Numbered from the stretch's first letter, positions 16,405 through 24,489 are shown. The stretch: 64,000 bases of DNA from Flaviflagellibacter deserti (GCF_042652085.1 NZ_JBHSJF010000006.1:1054001-1118000); one strand, 5' to 3'. Numbers and translations are program-made. The notes: generated by a model not told the origin, from the letters alone.

Positions 16405-16680
16405 ATGCTTCGCAAGATCGTTCTTGGCTTTGCTGCGGCTGCGGCGCTCGGTGCCTCCGCCCTCGTTCCCACCGCGGCCTCGGCCGGCGGCGTCAGCATC
16501 GGCTTCGGTGGTTTCGGGGTCGGTTTCCACGGCCATCACAGCCACCATGGCCATCACGGCTATTACTCGCCGGGTGTGGTCGTGATCGGCGGCCCGACCT
16601 GCTACTGGAAGAAGGTCAAGGTCTACAATCCGGGTCCCGGCCCGGACTGGTACTGGACCAAGAAGAAGATCTGCTACTGA
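16405..16680 (+). CDS. Small secreted His-rich protein, copy 1
   Basis: A 91-residue exported protein of unknown function. It has a signal peptide (cleavage expected after VPTAASA, near residue 26), a Gly/His-rich centre with HH pairs and a conserved C-terminal motif, CYWKKVKVYNPGPGPDWYW followed by TKKKIC. It has a paralogue at 16845-17126 and a decayed third copy at 17180-17263. The DNA encoding the C-terminal motif is nearly identical between copies 1 and 2, which suggests a recent duplication or gene conversion. The His clusters could bind metal ions. GAAGGG lies nine bases before the ATG at 16405; an in-frame ATG at 16396 has no usable Shine-Dalgarno. A hairpin terminator follows. Confidence 0.78.
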   Translation: MLRKIVLGFAAAAALGASALVPTAASAGGVSIGFGGFGVGFHGHHSHHGHHGYYSPGVVVIGGPTCYWKKVKVYNPGPGPDWYWTKKKICY

Positions 16681-16689
16681 GCAGATGTG

Positions 16690-16718
16690 AGGCGCCCTCC
16701 GGGGCGCCTTTTTCTTTC
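16690..16718 (+). terminator. Rho-independent terminator after His-rich copy 1
   Basis: An 8-bp stem (16690-16697 with 16702-16709) with a TCCG loop is followed by a run rich in T to 16718. It begins ten bases after the stop of copy 1. Confidence 0.9.
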
Positions 16719-16844
16719 CTGTTCATCCGTTCCAGGCATCGTTTTTCTTATACTTTTGTCGAACCAACCCTCTCCTCAGGACGACCAATCAGCATAGGGA
16801 CCGGATCACCCCTCCTGGTCTCCTGATTACCAGAGGAAGATCAT

Positions 16845-17126
16845 ATGCTTCGCAAATCAATGCTCACTTTGTCGGCGGCCGCAGCTCTCGGCGCGATGGC
16901 CCTGTCCCCCACGATCGCTTCCGCCAAGGGCGGCCATCACGGCGGCGGGCATCACGGCGGTCATCATGGCCACCATGGTCATCACGGCGGTCATTTCGGC
17001 TTCAAGTTCCACGGACCGTACTACAGCAGCTACGGCCCGAGCTGCTGGTGGAAGAAGGTGAAGGTCTACAATCCGGGCCCCGGTCCGGACTGGTACTGGA
17101 CCAAGAAGAAGGTCTGCAGCTACTGA
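16845..17126 (+). CDS. Small secreted His-rich protein, copy 2
   Basis: A 93-residue paralogue of the protein at 16405-16680. The signal peptide is at 1-27 (TIASA|K), then an imperfect GGHHGHH repeat at about 29-50, an aromatic stretch (FGFKFHGPYYSSYGP) and the shared motif CWWKKVKVYNPGPGPDWYW then TKKKVC. The His content is higher than in copy 1, so Ni, Zn or Cu binding is plausible but unproven. AGAGGAAG lies at good spacing before the ATG. It has its own terminator, and about 130 bp of non-coding sequence separates it from copy 1, so each copy is probably its own transcription unit. The two paired cysteines around the conserved motif may form a disulfide after export. Confidence 0.8.
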   Translation: MLRKSMLTLSAAAALGAMALSPTIASAKGGHHGGGHHGGHHGHHGHHGGHFGFKFHGPYYSSYGPSCWWKKVKVYNPGPGPDWYWTKKKVCSY

Positions 17127-17138
17127 GCCGCAGACCAG

Positions 17139-17167
17139 GGGGCGCTCTTCGGAGCGCCCCTTCTCTT
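17139..17167 (+). terminator. Rho-independent terminator after His-rich copy 2
   Basis: A 9-bp perfect stem (17139-17147 with 17152-17160) closed by a TTCG tetraloop, followed by TTCTCTT. It starts 12 bases after the stop of copy 2. Confidence 0.9.
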
Positions 17168-17179
17168 GCGAGTCAGCGA

Positions 17180-17263
17180 AACTGCGTTCTGCGGAAGGTA
17201 AGGGTCAGAACCCCCATCCGGGCGTCGGATTGGGTCTGGACCACAAAAAAGATCTGCGATTAA
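17180..17263 (+). pseudogene. Decayed third copy of the His-rich protein (C-terminal remnant)
   Basis: Read in frame from 17180, this stretch encodes NCVLRKVRVRTPIRASDWVW then TTKKICD and a stop. It aligns position by position with the conserved C-terminal motif of the two intact copies (Cys, KVxV, DWxW, TKK-IC). There is no signal peptide, His-rich part or local start codon, and only about 13 bases separate it from the tail of the preceding terminator. It still has its own strong terminator just after the stop. This is best explained as a 5'-deleted tandem duplicate. Confidence 0.7.
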
Positions 17264-17264
17264 A

Positions 17265-17300
17265 CGAAAAGCCGGCGAAAACCGGCTTTTCGCTTTTGTT
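17265..17300 (+). terminator. Rho-independent terminator after the decayed third copy
   Basis: An 11-bp stem (17265-17275 with 17282-17292) with a 6-base loop is followed by CTTTTGTTT. It starts two bases after the TAA of the remnant, and it insulates the downstream sigma-factor gene from read-through. Confidence 0.9.
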
Positions 17301-17351
17301 TCCGTCTCGAAACGCCCACGAAATAAATCTTCGTTACGACCCCGGTCGTCT

Positions 17352-17378
17352 TGAACCTCTGGACATCCTTCCGCGACC
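17352..17378 (+). promoter_or_regulatory. Candidate ECF-type autoregulated promoter
   Basis: TGAACC (17352-17357) and CGACC (17374-17378) are separated by 16 bases, resembling the GAAC-type -35 and CG-rich -10 elements of ECF promoters. It lies 20 bp before the sigma-factor GTG. Autoregulation is common in ECF systems, so this is a reasonable but unproven candidate. Confidence 0.4.
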
Positions 17379-17398
17379 CATAAACGAGCAGGTACGAA

Positions 17399-17968
17399 GT
17401 GGCTGCAAACACGGCAACGCCCGATGATGTTCTGATCGGCCGCATTGCGGCAGGCGACAAACTGGCGATGCAGGTGCTGTTCGCGCGGCACCATGTGCGG
17501 GTTTACCGCTTCGTACTCAGGCTCGTTCGTAATGAGGCAAATGCGGAGGACTTGATCAGCGAGGTATTCTTGGACGTCTGGCGTCAGGCCGGGCGGTTCG
17601 AGGGACGATCCAGCGTTTCGACCTGGCTTCTCTCGATCGCACGTTTCAAGGCGCTAAGTTCGCTTCGGAAGAAGACCGATGCCGAACTCGACGAGGAAGT
17701 CGCCGAATCCATAGAGGACGACGGCGACAGCCCCGAAGTGACGATCCAGAAGAAGGACAAGGCAAGCGCCATTCGTGAGTGCTTGAACCACTTGTCCACG
17801 GAACACCGTGAGATCGTGGATCTCGTCTACTACCACGAGAAGAGCGTGGAAGAGGCGAGCCAAATCCTCGGAATTCCGGAGAACACCGTGAAGACGCGCC
17901 TGTTCTATGCGCGCAAGCGGTTGTCCGACCTGCTCAAGACCGCCGGCATCGACCGAGGATGGCCGTGA
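17399..17968 (+). CDS. ECF-type RNA polymerase sigma factor
   Basis: A 189-residue group 4 sigma factor. Sigma region 2 spans about 27-95 (VYRFVLRLVRNEANAEDLISEVFLDVW, then STWLLSIARFKALSSLRKK), followed by an acidic linker and region 4 at about 128-182 with the helix-turn-helix EEASQILGIPENTVKTRLFYARKRL. It would direct RNA polymerase to its own regulon once released from the membrane anti-sigma factor encoded next. The start is GTG with an AGCAGG-like Shine-Dalgarno. Its stop overlaps the ATG of the anti-sigma gene (TGATG), indicating translational coupling. This is not EcfG: no PhyR/NepR genes are nearby. Confidence 0.92.
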   Translation: MAANTATPDDVLIGRIAAGDKLAMQVLFARHHVRVYRFVLRLVRNEANAEDLISEVFLDVWRQAGRFEGRSSVSTWLLSIARFKALSSLRKKTDAELDEEVAESIEDDGDSPEVTIQKKDKASAIRECLNHLSTEHREIVDLVYYHEKSVEEASQILGIPENTVKTRLFYARKRLSDLLKTAGIDRGWP

Positions 17969-18639
17969 TGACGAAGTTGGAAGACAAGGCTGAAATCTCG
18001 CTGCTCCTCCCCTGGTATGCGGCAGGCACACTGAGCGAGGCCGAGAACCGCCGCGTCGCGGCCGCGATCGAGGCCGATCCGGAGCTCGCCCGGCGTTTCG
18101 AGGACGTGCGGCTGGAAGCCTCCGAAAATCTCCTGCTCAACGAGAGCCTCGGCGCTCCCTCCCGCAGCGCGGCCGACAAGCTGTTCGCCGCGATCGATGC
18201 CGAGGAAGCCGCCAATCCGCGTGCGTACAAGCCGAAGTTCAGCCTGAGCGCCTGGCTCTCCGAGATCAAGGCCGCGCTGTCGCCGAAGACTCTCGGTTTC
18301 GCAGCCGCCGCCGCGATCGCGATCATCGCGGTCCAGACCGGCGTCATCGTGTCGGAGCGTTCCGGAGGCGCCGTTTACGAAACCGCGACCGCTCCGGCTT
18401 CGCTGTCCGAAGGACGGCAGGTTCTGGTAAGCTTCAAACCCCAGGCCACTGTCGGCGAGATCGATGCCCTGCTCCGCGACGTCGGTGGCACCATCATCGA
18501 AGCCCCGTTCGAAGGCGGCCTGTACAAGGTGCGTATCGGCCCGGCCGATCTCGACCAGGCCGGTTTCGACCGTGTGATCGACACCATGCGTCAGAGGCCG
18601 GCGGTGAGCTTCGTCGCTCCGGCTTCGCCCGCATCCTGA
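17968..18639 (+). CDS. Membrane anti-sigma factor with periplasmic prodomain-like domain
   Basis: A 223-residue protein. Residues 1-~95 form a cytoplasmic anti-sigma-like domain (LLLPWYAAGTLSEAENRRV, as in ChrR/RskA-like proteins) that lacks the HxxxCxxC zinc motif. One membrane helix is at about 109-128. The periplasmic part (about 148-218) resembles the fervidolysin/subtilisin N-terminal prodomain: a VLVSFKP strand, the EIDALLRDVGG helix, a GLYKVRI strand and an ending like PAVSFVAP. The protease encoded next carries a similar prodomain. ATG at 17968 is preferred (GAGGA eight bases upstream); the ATG at 17959 has the Shine-Dalgarno too close. It probably sequesters the upstream sigma factor; the periplasmic domain may sense or bind the protease. 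Confidence 0.82.
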   Translation: MTKLEDKAEISLLLPWYAAGTLSEAENRRVAAAIEADPELARRFEDVRLEASENLLLNESLGAPSRSAADKLFAAIDAEEAANPRAYKPKFSLSAWLSEIKAALSPKTLGFAAAAAIAIIAVQTGVIVSERSGGAVYETATAPASLSEGRQVLVSFKPQATVGEIDALLRDVGGTIIEAPFEGGLYKVRIGPADLDQAGFDRVIDTMRQRPAVSFVAPASPAS

Positions 18640-18655
18640 TCCGGAGGATCGTCGG

Positions 18656-20170
18656 ATGTCCAAGTTGCCTTACGCTCGTTCCAGCCTGTTCGGTCTGGCA
18701 ATGTTCGGCGCCTGTCTCGCGACGGGCACCGCCTATGCGCAGTTCATCGCACTGCCGCCCGGTGGCGGCGGAATGGGCGGTCGCGGCGGCGGCTTCGAGA
18801 TGTCCAACCCTTGCGAGTTCAACAGTTGCGGCGAGCGCTATCGTCCCCGCATGCCTCGGCGTCCTCCGGTCGTCGTCTACGAACAGTACGAGGACTTCCA
18901 GGAATTCCCGGTCGACGAGGCCCCGCCGCCTCGCAAGAAGCAGAAGGTCGCGCAGCCGAAGCCCGCGAAGGACAAGCAGAAGACCGTCAAGAAATCCGCC
19001 ACCCAGGGCAATGCTCCGGTCGTTGCCGCGGCAGGCCCGCAGGACCGTCGCGTCCCGGACGAGGTGATTGTCGAGATTCCGCTCTCGGTTCAGCAGCCGG
19101 AGATCGACGAGCTCGCCCGCGAACAGAACATCCAGCAGCTGGGTTCGCAGGTCCTCGACCTGATGAACACTCGCATCCATCGCTGGCGCATTACCGACCA
19201 GCGTTCCGTCGACACGGTCGCGCAGACGCTCGCCGCCGACCGCCGCGTGGCCTCGGCGCAGCCGAACCATCTCTATAGGCTGCAGGAAACGGCTAAGGGA
19301 GCCGCGCCGCAATATGCGGTCACGAAGCTGAACCTGGATGAAGCGCATCGCATTACGCGGGGTGAGACTGCACTCGTTGCCGTCATCGATTCCGGCATCG
19401 ACGCGGGTCACGAGGAGCTCGCGGGCATCGTTACCGACAGCTTCGACGCGGTCGGCGGCACCTTCGAGCCACATCCGCACGGCACCGGCATGGCAGGTGC
19501 GATCGCGTCGCACAGCCGTTTGATGGGGAGCGCTCCGTCAGCGCATATTCTCGCGGTCCGCGCCTTCGCCCCATCGGCGAACGGCGGCGACGGCACGACC
19601 TTCGACGTCGTGCGCAGCATGGATTGGGCTGCGACCCGGGGCGCCAAGGTTTTCAATCTCAGCTTCGCAGGGCCGCGCGACTCGCTTCTGTCCCGCGCCG
19701 TGCAGGCGTTGCTGTCGCGCAACATCATCGTGGTCGCCGCTGCCGGCAATGCTGGTCCGAAGTCCCCGCCCCTGTTTCCCGGTGCCGAGCCCGGCGTGAT
19801 CGCCGTGACGGCGACCGACGCCAAGGACGGCATCATGCCGCTCGCCAATCGCGGCTCTTACGTTTCGGTCGCTGCTCCGGGTGTCGACATCCTGCTGCCC
19901 GCCCCGAAAGCGAGCTACGCGATCTCCTCCGGCACGTCGGTCGCGGCCGCTTACGTCAGCGGTATCGCTGCCCTGATGCTCTCGGTCGAACCGGATCTCG
20001 ACGGCAAGGAAGTCTCTGAGATCCTGCGTGGCACCGCCCGTGATCTCGGCCCGAAGGGCAAGGACAACGACTTCGGCGCGGGCCTGGCCGATCCCGTCAA
20101 GGCGCTGAACGCAATGGCGCCGGTGACACAGGCCGTGGCTGCGCCCGGAGAGGCGGCGCCCGTGCGTTAA
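18656..20170 (+). CDS. Secreted subtilisin-like (S8) serine protease
   Basis: A 504-residue exported S8 peptidase. In order: signal peptide (1-29), a Gly-rich stretch and a CX4C pair (NPCEFNSCGERY) at 39-60, a Pro/Lys-rich linker, a prodomain-like region at about 133-215 (PDEVIVEIP ... RVASAQPNHLY), then the catalytic domain. The triad is Asp245 (VIDSGID), His275 (HGTGMAGAIAS) and Ser428 (SGTSVAAAYVSG); the oxyanion Asn365 is in AAAGNAGP. All key residues are present, so it should be active. GGAGG lies eight bases before the ATG, and 16 bp separate it from the anti-sigma gene. The stop overlaps that of the convergent DUF502 gene. Substrate unknown. Confidence 0.92.
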   Translation: MSKLPYARSSLFGLAMFGACLATGTAYAQFIALPPGGGGMGGRGGGFEMSNPCEFNSCGERYRPRMPRRPPVVVYEQYEDFQEFPVDEAPPPRKKQKVAQPKPAKDKQKTVKKSATQGNAPVVAAAGPQDRRVPDEVIVEIPLSVQQPEIDELAREQNIQQLGSQVLDLMNTRIHRWRITDQRSVDTVAQTLAADRRVASAQPNHLYRLQETAKGAAPQYAVTKLNLDEAHRITRGETALVAVIDSGIDAGHEELAGIVTDSFDAVGGTFEPHPHGTGMAGAIASHSRLMGSAPSAHILAVRAFAPSANGGDGTTFDVVRSMDWAATRGAKVFNLSFAGPRDSLLSRAVQALLSRNIIVVAAAGNAGPKSPPLFPGAEPGVIAVTATDAKDGIMPLANRGSYVSVAAPGVDILLPAPKASYAISSGTSVAAAYVSGIAALMLSVEPDLDGKEVSEILRGTARDLGPKGKDNDFGAGLADPVKALNAMAPVTQAVAAPGEAAPVR

Positions 20171-20922
20171 GCCGGATTCCCGGGCTCCGGCCCGGAAATC
20201 CCATTCTCGATGCGCCTCGGAAGCTCGGGCTTCGCCTGCGGCTGGATGATGCCCATCGACATGATCACCTTGAAAACCTCGTCGGGCGAGATATCGATTT
20301 CCGTCACCCGGCTCTCGTGCATCACGACGAAATAGCCGGTGGTCGGATTGGGCGAGCACGGCACGAAGATGTTGAGATAGCCCGGGTTCGGCAGTGCGGC
20401 GGCGAGCTGGCCGTTGGTCTCGCCGGCGATCAGGCAGAGCGACCACATTCCCGGGCCCGGCCACTCGATCATTCCGACGCGGCGGAAGCTCGTCCCATCC
20501 TGCTTGAACACCGTCTCGAATATCTGCTTCACGCCTTTGTAGACGCTGCGGACAAACGGCATCTGGTCGAGGATGCGCTCGCCGAAATCGATCAGCGTCC
20601 GTCCGAGGATGTTCGCTGTGAGGAAGCCGAGCAGCGTCAGTCCAACGAGGGCCGCGAGAATGCCGACGCCGGGGACGGAGATGTTGAGATAGGTCTCAGG
20701 GTTATAGGCCGCCGGGATGAGGGGTCGGACCCAGCCGTCAATCAGGTCGATCAGCCAGAGCGTGATGTAGAAGGTGATCGCCAAAGGGCCGGCAACGAGC
20801 AGGCCGGTGAAGAAGTAAGTCCTTAGCCGAGCCCCGAATCCCCGGCTCGGGGCTGGACTGGGCGGCTGACTGAGCGACGCCAGGATCGGCTCAATCGATT
20901 CCGGCTTCGGGTTCTCGTTCAT
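20167..20922 (-). CDS. DUF502-family membrane protein
   Basis: A 251-residue inner-membrane protein of the DUF502 family, of unknown function. Two N-terminal transmembrane helices (YFFTGLLVAGPLAITFYITLWLI and ILAALVGLTLLGFLTANILG) flank a loop, followed by the family motif around QMPFVRSVYKGVKQIFETVF. A beta-rich soluble domain follows with VGMIEWPGPGMWSLCLI and the FVPCSPNPTTGYFVVM block. The ATG at 20922 has AGGA at five bases; the GTG at 20925 is too close to it. The stop codon overlaps that of the S8 protease on the other strand by four bases. It faces the DUF454 gene across an 86-bp divergent region. Confidence 0.88.
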   Translation of the reverse strand: MNENPKPESIEPILASLSQPPSPAPSRGFGARLRTYFFTGLLVAGPLAITFYITLWLIDLIDGWVRPLIPAAYNPETYLNISVPGVGILAALVGLTLLGFLTANILGRTLIDFGERILDQMPFVRSVYKGVKQIFETVFKQDGTSFRRVGMIEWPGPGMWSLCLIAGETNGQLAAALPNPGYLNIFVPCSPNPTTGYFVVMHESRVTEIDISPDEVFKVIMSMGIIQPQAKPELPRRIENGISGPEPGNPA

Positions 20923-21008
20923 CACGTTCCTAACCGACTATATGGCAACACATTGGAATCGTTCCGATCTTCGCGGCAAGCCTTGCCACGCCATCTTGCC
21001 CGCGCATT

Positions 21009-21401
21009 ATGACGCCCATGACCGAGCCGCGCACCTTCGCAATGACAGCCGGACGCCACCTGCTGTTTGTCCTGGGCTGCGTCCTGCTCGTGGTCGGCAT
21101 CGCAGGCCTGATCCTGCCGCTGCTTCCAGGCACCGTATTCCTTATCCTTGCCGCAGCCTGTTTCGCCCGGTCCTCGCCGCGATTCGAGAACTGGCTCGTC
21201 ACGCATCCGAAATTCGGGCCAAGCGTGGTTGCGTGGCGGGAAACTGGCACGATTCCCGTCCGCGCCAAGATTATCGCGATCTCGATGATGGCGCTGTCCT
21301 TCGTCTTGACCTGGCTCGCCCACGCATCGCCGATCGCACTCGCCTTTGCCGGCGCGGGCCTCTCTGTCGCCGCGATCTATGTCGGGACACGCCCGTCCTA
21401 G
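21009..21401 (+). CDS. YbaN/DUF454-family small membrane protein
   Basis: A 130-residue protein of the DUF454 (YbaN) family, function unknown. It has a signature N-terminal double helix with [28 protein letters not shown], where the P-x-LPGTxF and SPRF-x-WL residues are conserved, and two further helices near the C-terminus. ATGs at 21009 and 21018 are both possible and neither has a clear Shine-Dalgarno. It is a single gene whose stop overlaps the 3' end of the convergent LysE-type gene by four bases (21398-21401). Confidence 0.82.
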   Translation: MTPMTEPRTFAMTAGRHLLFVLGCVLLVVGIAGLILPLLPGTVFLILAAACFARSSPRFENWLVTHPKFGPSVVAWRETGTIPVRAKIIAISMMALSFVLTWLAHASPIALAFAGAGLSVAAIYVGTRPS

Positions 21402-22036
21402 ACCCGGGTGAAGACTTCGCGGCGCACTTCGTCCGCAAGCTTGATACCGAGCGCGACCATCACCACCCCGGTCACCCGGTCGATCCAGCGGGTGAAGCGC
21501 TGGTACTGCTTCTTGGCCGGGCCGCTGGACAGCAACAGAGCGAGTGACGCGTACCAGCCGAACGCCTCGATAGTGATGACAACGATGACCGCCGCGTAGA
21601 ACCAAAGCGGCGCATGCGCCGGGACGAGGACGATGAACACCGACGTCCAGAAGGCGGCCCCCTTCGGATTGCTGAGATTGGTTAGCAGCCCGGTCATGTA
21701 AGGCGAGCGCGTGATCTTCGGCTTGCCGGTTTCGTCATCGGCGGCAACCGGGCCGCTCAGGAAAATGCGGATACCGGCATAGATCAGATAGACCGCCGCG
21801 ACGAGCCGCAGGACACGATAGAGAGTGCCTGCTTCGAGCAGAAGTACACCCACGCCGCACAGGCTAAGCGTAACCCACGCAATGGTTCCCGTCGCCACGC
21901 CAAAGCTCGCGGTCAGGCCGGCACGTCGCGAGACGCTCGCCGAGAGATGGCTGACGACCAAAGTGTTTGGCCCCGGCAGGATCGCCGCAAGGATGTAGAC
22001 GGCGGCGAGATTGATCAGGCTGTGCAGCAGGTCCAT
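21398..22036 (-). CDS. LysE/RhtB-family amino-acid exporter (1 of 3)
   Basis: A 212-residue LysE-superfamily transporter with about six membrane helices. The family signature near the N-terminus is [10 protein letters not shown], and the conserved [15 protein letters not shown] stretch is mid-protein. Such proteins export amino acids or their derivatives (homoserine, threonine, lysine, leucine) across the inner membrane; the substrate cannot be read here. The frame is open to 22129, but ATG 22036 gives the normal N-terminus and lies four bases after the stop of the next LysE-type gene, so the pair is cotranscribed. Sequence similarity between the two is limited to family motifs, so they are not recent duplicates. 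Confidence 0.87.
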   Translation of the reverse strand: MDLLHSLINLAAVYILAAILPGPNTLVVSHLSASVSRRAGLTASFGVATGTIAWVTLSLCGVGVLLLEAGTLYRVLRLVAAVYLIYAGIRIFLSGPVAADDETGKPKITRSPYMTGLLTNLSNPKGAAFWTSVFIVLVPAHAPLWFYAAVIVVITIEAFGWYASLALLLSSGPAKKQYQRFTRWIDRVTGVVMVALGIKLADEVRREVFTRV

Positions 22037-22040
22037 CGGG

Positions 22041-22658
22041 TTACTTGTTCCGTGCGAGCGCGAGGCCGACGCCTGCGCCGATGAGAAGGCCGCCCGACAC
22101 GCGGTTGCGGAGCCTGCCATGCGAGGCAAGCAGGGTCCTCGCCCGCCCGGCCACGAGCGCCCACGAACCGTCGATCAGGATCGCGATGGCCAGGAACGTC
22201 AGCGACAGCACGACCACCTGCGGACCGGGCGCGGCTCCCGTATCGAGAAACTGCGGGAAGAACGCGCCATAGAAGACGAGCGTCTTAGGATTTGTCAGCG
22301 AAACGAGCAGCGCGCGCAGGAAGATCGCACGCCTGGACTTCGGCTCGGGCACGGTCCTGGTCAGATCGACCGGCATCGCGCGCCACTGCTGGATGCCGAG
22401 CCAGATGAGATAGACGACGCCGATCCAGCGAATCCATTCGAACCAGAAGCCCAGCGTGCCCATCATTCCGGTCAGGCCCAGGGAGGCGAGCGCCAGTTGC
22501 GGAACCATCGCGGAGCTGGTTCCGGCAACCGTCAACAGACCGTAGCGAGGTCCGTAAGCCACACTGTTCGCGACGATCAGGGCAACGTTCGGTCCCGGAA
22601 TGAGCGCCAGCACGACTACCGCCGCGACGAAGGCAAGGTAGAGCCCGGGATCGATCAT
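22041..22658 (-). CDS. LysE/RhtB-family amino-acid exporter (2 of 3)
   Basis: A 205-residue LysE-superfamily protein with about six membrane helices, the ALIPGPNVALIV motif near residues 18-29 and the LTNPKTLVFYGAFFPQF block around 120-136. The start ATG at 22658 lies seven bases after the glmS stop, so it may be translated from the glmU-LysE-glmS transcript. The role is probably efflux of a neutral or basic amino acid; no substrate assignment is possible. Confidence 0.87.
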   Translation of the reverse strand: MIDPGLYLAFVAAVVVLALIPGPNVALIVANSVAYGPRYGLLTVAGTSSAMVPQLALASLGLTGMMGTLGFWFEWIRWIGVVYLIWLGIQQWRAMPVDLTRTVPEPKSRRAIFLRALLVSLTNPKTLVFYGAFFPQFLDTGAAPGPQVVVLSLTFLAIAILIDGSWALVAGRARTLLASHGRLRNRVSGGLLIGAGVGLALARNK

Positions 22659-22665
22659 CGCGTGC

Positions 22666-24489
22666 TCACTCCACCGTGACTGATTTCGCGAGGTTGCGAG
22701 GCTGGTCGACGTCCGTGCCCATAAAGACCGCCGTATGATAGGCGAGCAGCTGCATGGGGATGGCGTAGATCAGCGGCGACACGAACGCATAGGACGTCGG
22801 CACGATCAAAGTCTCGAACGTCTCGCCGGCAACGATCGCGCCCTCGGCGTCGGTGATCAGAACGACCTTGCCGCCGCGCGCCTGCACCTCCTGCATATTC
22901 GAGACGGTCTTCTCGAACAGCTGGTCGAACGGCGCGACGACGACGACCGGCACGTCCTCGTCGATAAGCGCGATCGGCCCGTGCTTGAGCTCGCCGGCAG
23001 CATAGCCCTCGGCGTGGATGTAGGAGATTTCCTTGAGCTTGAGCGCACCTTCGAGCGCGATCGGATAGCTCGTGCCGCGGCCGAGATAGAGAGCGTCGCG
23101 CGAATGCGCGAAGGTCTTGGCCAGTCTCTCGATCTGCGGCTCGAGCTTCAGCGTCTCAGTCATCAGTCGCGGCACCTCGATCAGCGCGTTGACGAGACGG
23201 AATTCATCCTCGGCCGTCAGTACCTTGCGTGCCCGCCCGGCGGCAACCGCGAGCGCGGCAAGCGTCGCAAGCTGGCAGGTGAAGGCCTTGGTCGACGCCA
23301 CGCCGATCTCGGGGCCGGCAAGCGTCGGCAGGACGGCGTCGGAGTCGCGCGCGATCGTCGATGTCGGCACGTTGCAGACGCTGGCGATCTGCATGCCCTG
23401 CTCGCGGCAATGGCGTAAAGTCGCAAGCGTGTCGGCCGTCTCGCCGGACTGCGAGATCATGATCGCAAGCCCGCCCTCTTTCAGCGGCGGCTCGCGGTAG
23501 CGGAATTCGGAGGCGATATCGATGTCGACCGGCATCCGCGCGAACTTCTCGAACCAGTAGCGGGCGACGAGACCGGCATAGAAGGCCGTGCCACAGGCCG
23601 AGATGGCCAGGCGATCGAGCGTCGCGAAATCGATACCGTCCGGCACCCTGGCACGCATGTTCGCCATGTCGAGGTGATGCGCGAGCGTGTGGCCGACGAC
23701 CTCCGGCTGCTCGGCGATCTCCTTCGCCATGAAGTGCCGGTAATTGCCCTTGTCGATCATCGCCGCATTGGCGAGCGAGCGCTGGACGGGACGAGAGACG
23801 GCGACGCCCGAACCGTCGCAGTCGCGGACCTTCACGCCACGGCGGGTGACGATCGCGCAGTCGCCATCGTTGAGATAGGAAATCTGGTCGGTGAACGGCG
23901 CGAGCGCAATGGCGTCCGAGCCGAAGAACATCTCGCCGTCGCCATAGCCGACCGCGAGAGGGCTGCCCCGGCGGGCGCCTATCATCAGATCGTCCTCTCC
24001 CTTGAACAGGAAGACGAGCGCGAACGCACCACGAAGGCGGGCAAGCACGGCAGCAACCGCCAGCTCGGGCGTCTTGCCGGCATCCAGCTCCCGGTTGACC
24101 ATCTGCGCCACGACCTCGGTGTCGGTGTCGCTCTGGAAGTTCACTCCGAAGTCGAGGAGCTCTTCTTTCAGTTCGCGGAAGTTCTCAATGATGCCGTTAT
24201 GGACGACCGCCACACGCTCTGTCGCATGGGGGTGGGCGTTCCGCTCGTTCGGCGCGCCATGAGTCGCCCAGCGGGTGTGGCCGATGCCGGCGAAGCCGCT
24301 GAGCGGCTCCAGCTCCAGCTTCTCCTCGAGGAATTTCAGTTTGCCCGGAGCGCGGCGGCGCTCGAGTTCGCCGCGTTCGAGAGTGGCGACGCCGGCTGAA
24401 TCGTAGCCTCGGTATTCCAGCCGCTTCAGCGCATCGACGATCTGCGGCGCGACAGGTTTAGACCCTAGAATTCCAACGATACCGCACAT
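22666..24489 (-). CDS. glmS: Glutamine-fructose-6-phosphate aminotransferase GlmS
   Basis: GlmS makes glucosamine-6-phosphate from fructose-6-phosphate and glutamine, the entry step to peptidoglycan and lipid A amino sugars. The 607-residue length is normal. Residue Cys2 (MCGIVGILG) is the N-terminal nucleophile of the glutaminase domain, with HTRWATHG and HNGIIEN binding glutamine. Two SIS domains follow (ISACGTAFYAG and SQSGETADT in the first, LGRGTSYPIALEGALKLKEISYIHAEGYAAGELKHGPIALID in the second) and the C-terminus DQPRNLAKSVTVE is canonical. It is encoded downstream of glmU, which acts later in the same pathway. No glmS ribozyme or riboswitch was seen. Confidence 0.97.
   Translation of the reverse strand: MCGIVGILGSKPVAPQIVDALKRLEYRGYDSAGVATLERGELERRRAPGKLKFLEEKLELEPLSGFAGIGHTRWATHGAPNERNAHPHATERVAVVHNGIIENFRELKEELLDFGVNFQSDTDTEVVAQMVNRELDAGKTPELAVAAVLARLRGAFALVFLFKGEDDLMIGARRGSPLAVGYGDGEMFFGSDAIALAPFTDQISYLNDGDCAIVTRRGVKVRDCDGSGVAVSRPVQRSLANAAMIDKGNYRHFMAKEIAEQPEVVGHTLAHHLDMANMRARVPDGIDFATLDRLAISACGTAFYAGLVARYWFEKFARMPVDIDIASEFRYREPPLKEGGLAIMISQSGETADTLATLRHCREQGMQIASVCNVPTSTIARDSDAVLPTLAGPEIGVASTKAFTCQLATLAALAVAAGRARKVLTAEDEFRLVNALIEVPRLMTETLKLEPQIERLAKTFAHSRDALYLGRGTSYPIALEGALKLKEISYIHAEGYAAGELKHGPIALIDEDVPVVVVAPFDQLFEKTVSNMQEVQARGGKVVLITDAEGAIVAGETFETLIVPTSYAFVSPLIYAIPMQLLAYHTAVFMGTDVDQPRNLAKSVTVE

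Noticed and set aside
16920..16995. Short GGTCATCA-like repeats in the His-rich gene as a CRISPR-like array
   Set aside because: They are coding repeats for Gly/His units without spacers of constant length, and no cas genes are present.
18656..18740. The S8 protease as part of a lantibiotic or other peptide-export system
   Set aside because: No peptide precursor, modification enzyme or ABC exporter is nearby; the neighbours are a sigma/anti-sigma pair.
22659..22665. glmS ribozyme or other RNA switch for glmS
   Set aside because: The space around glmS is seven bases downstream and 73 bases upstream, with no conserved ribozyme core; such ribozymes are typical of Firmicutes.
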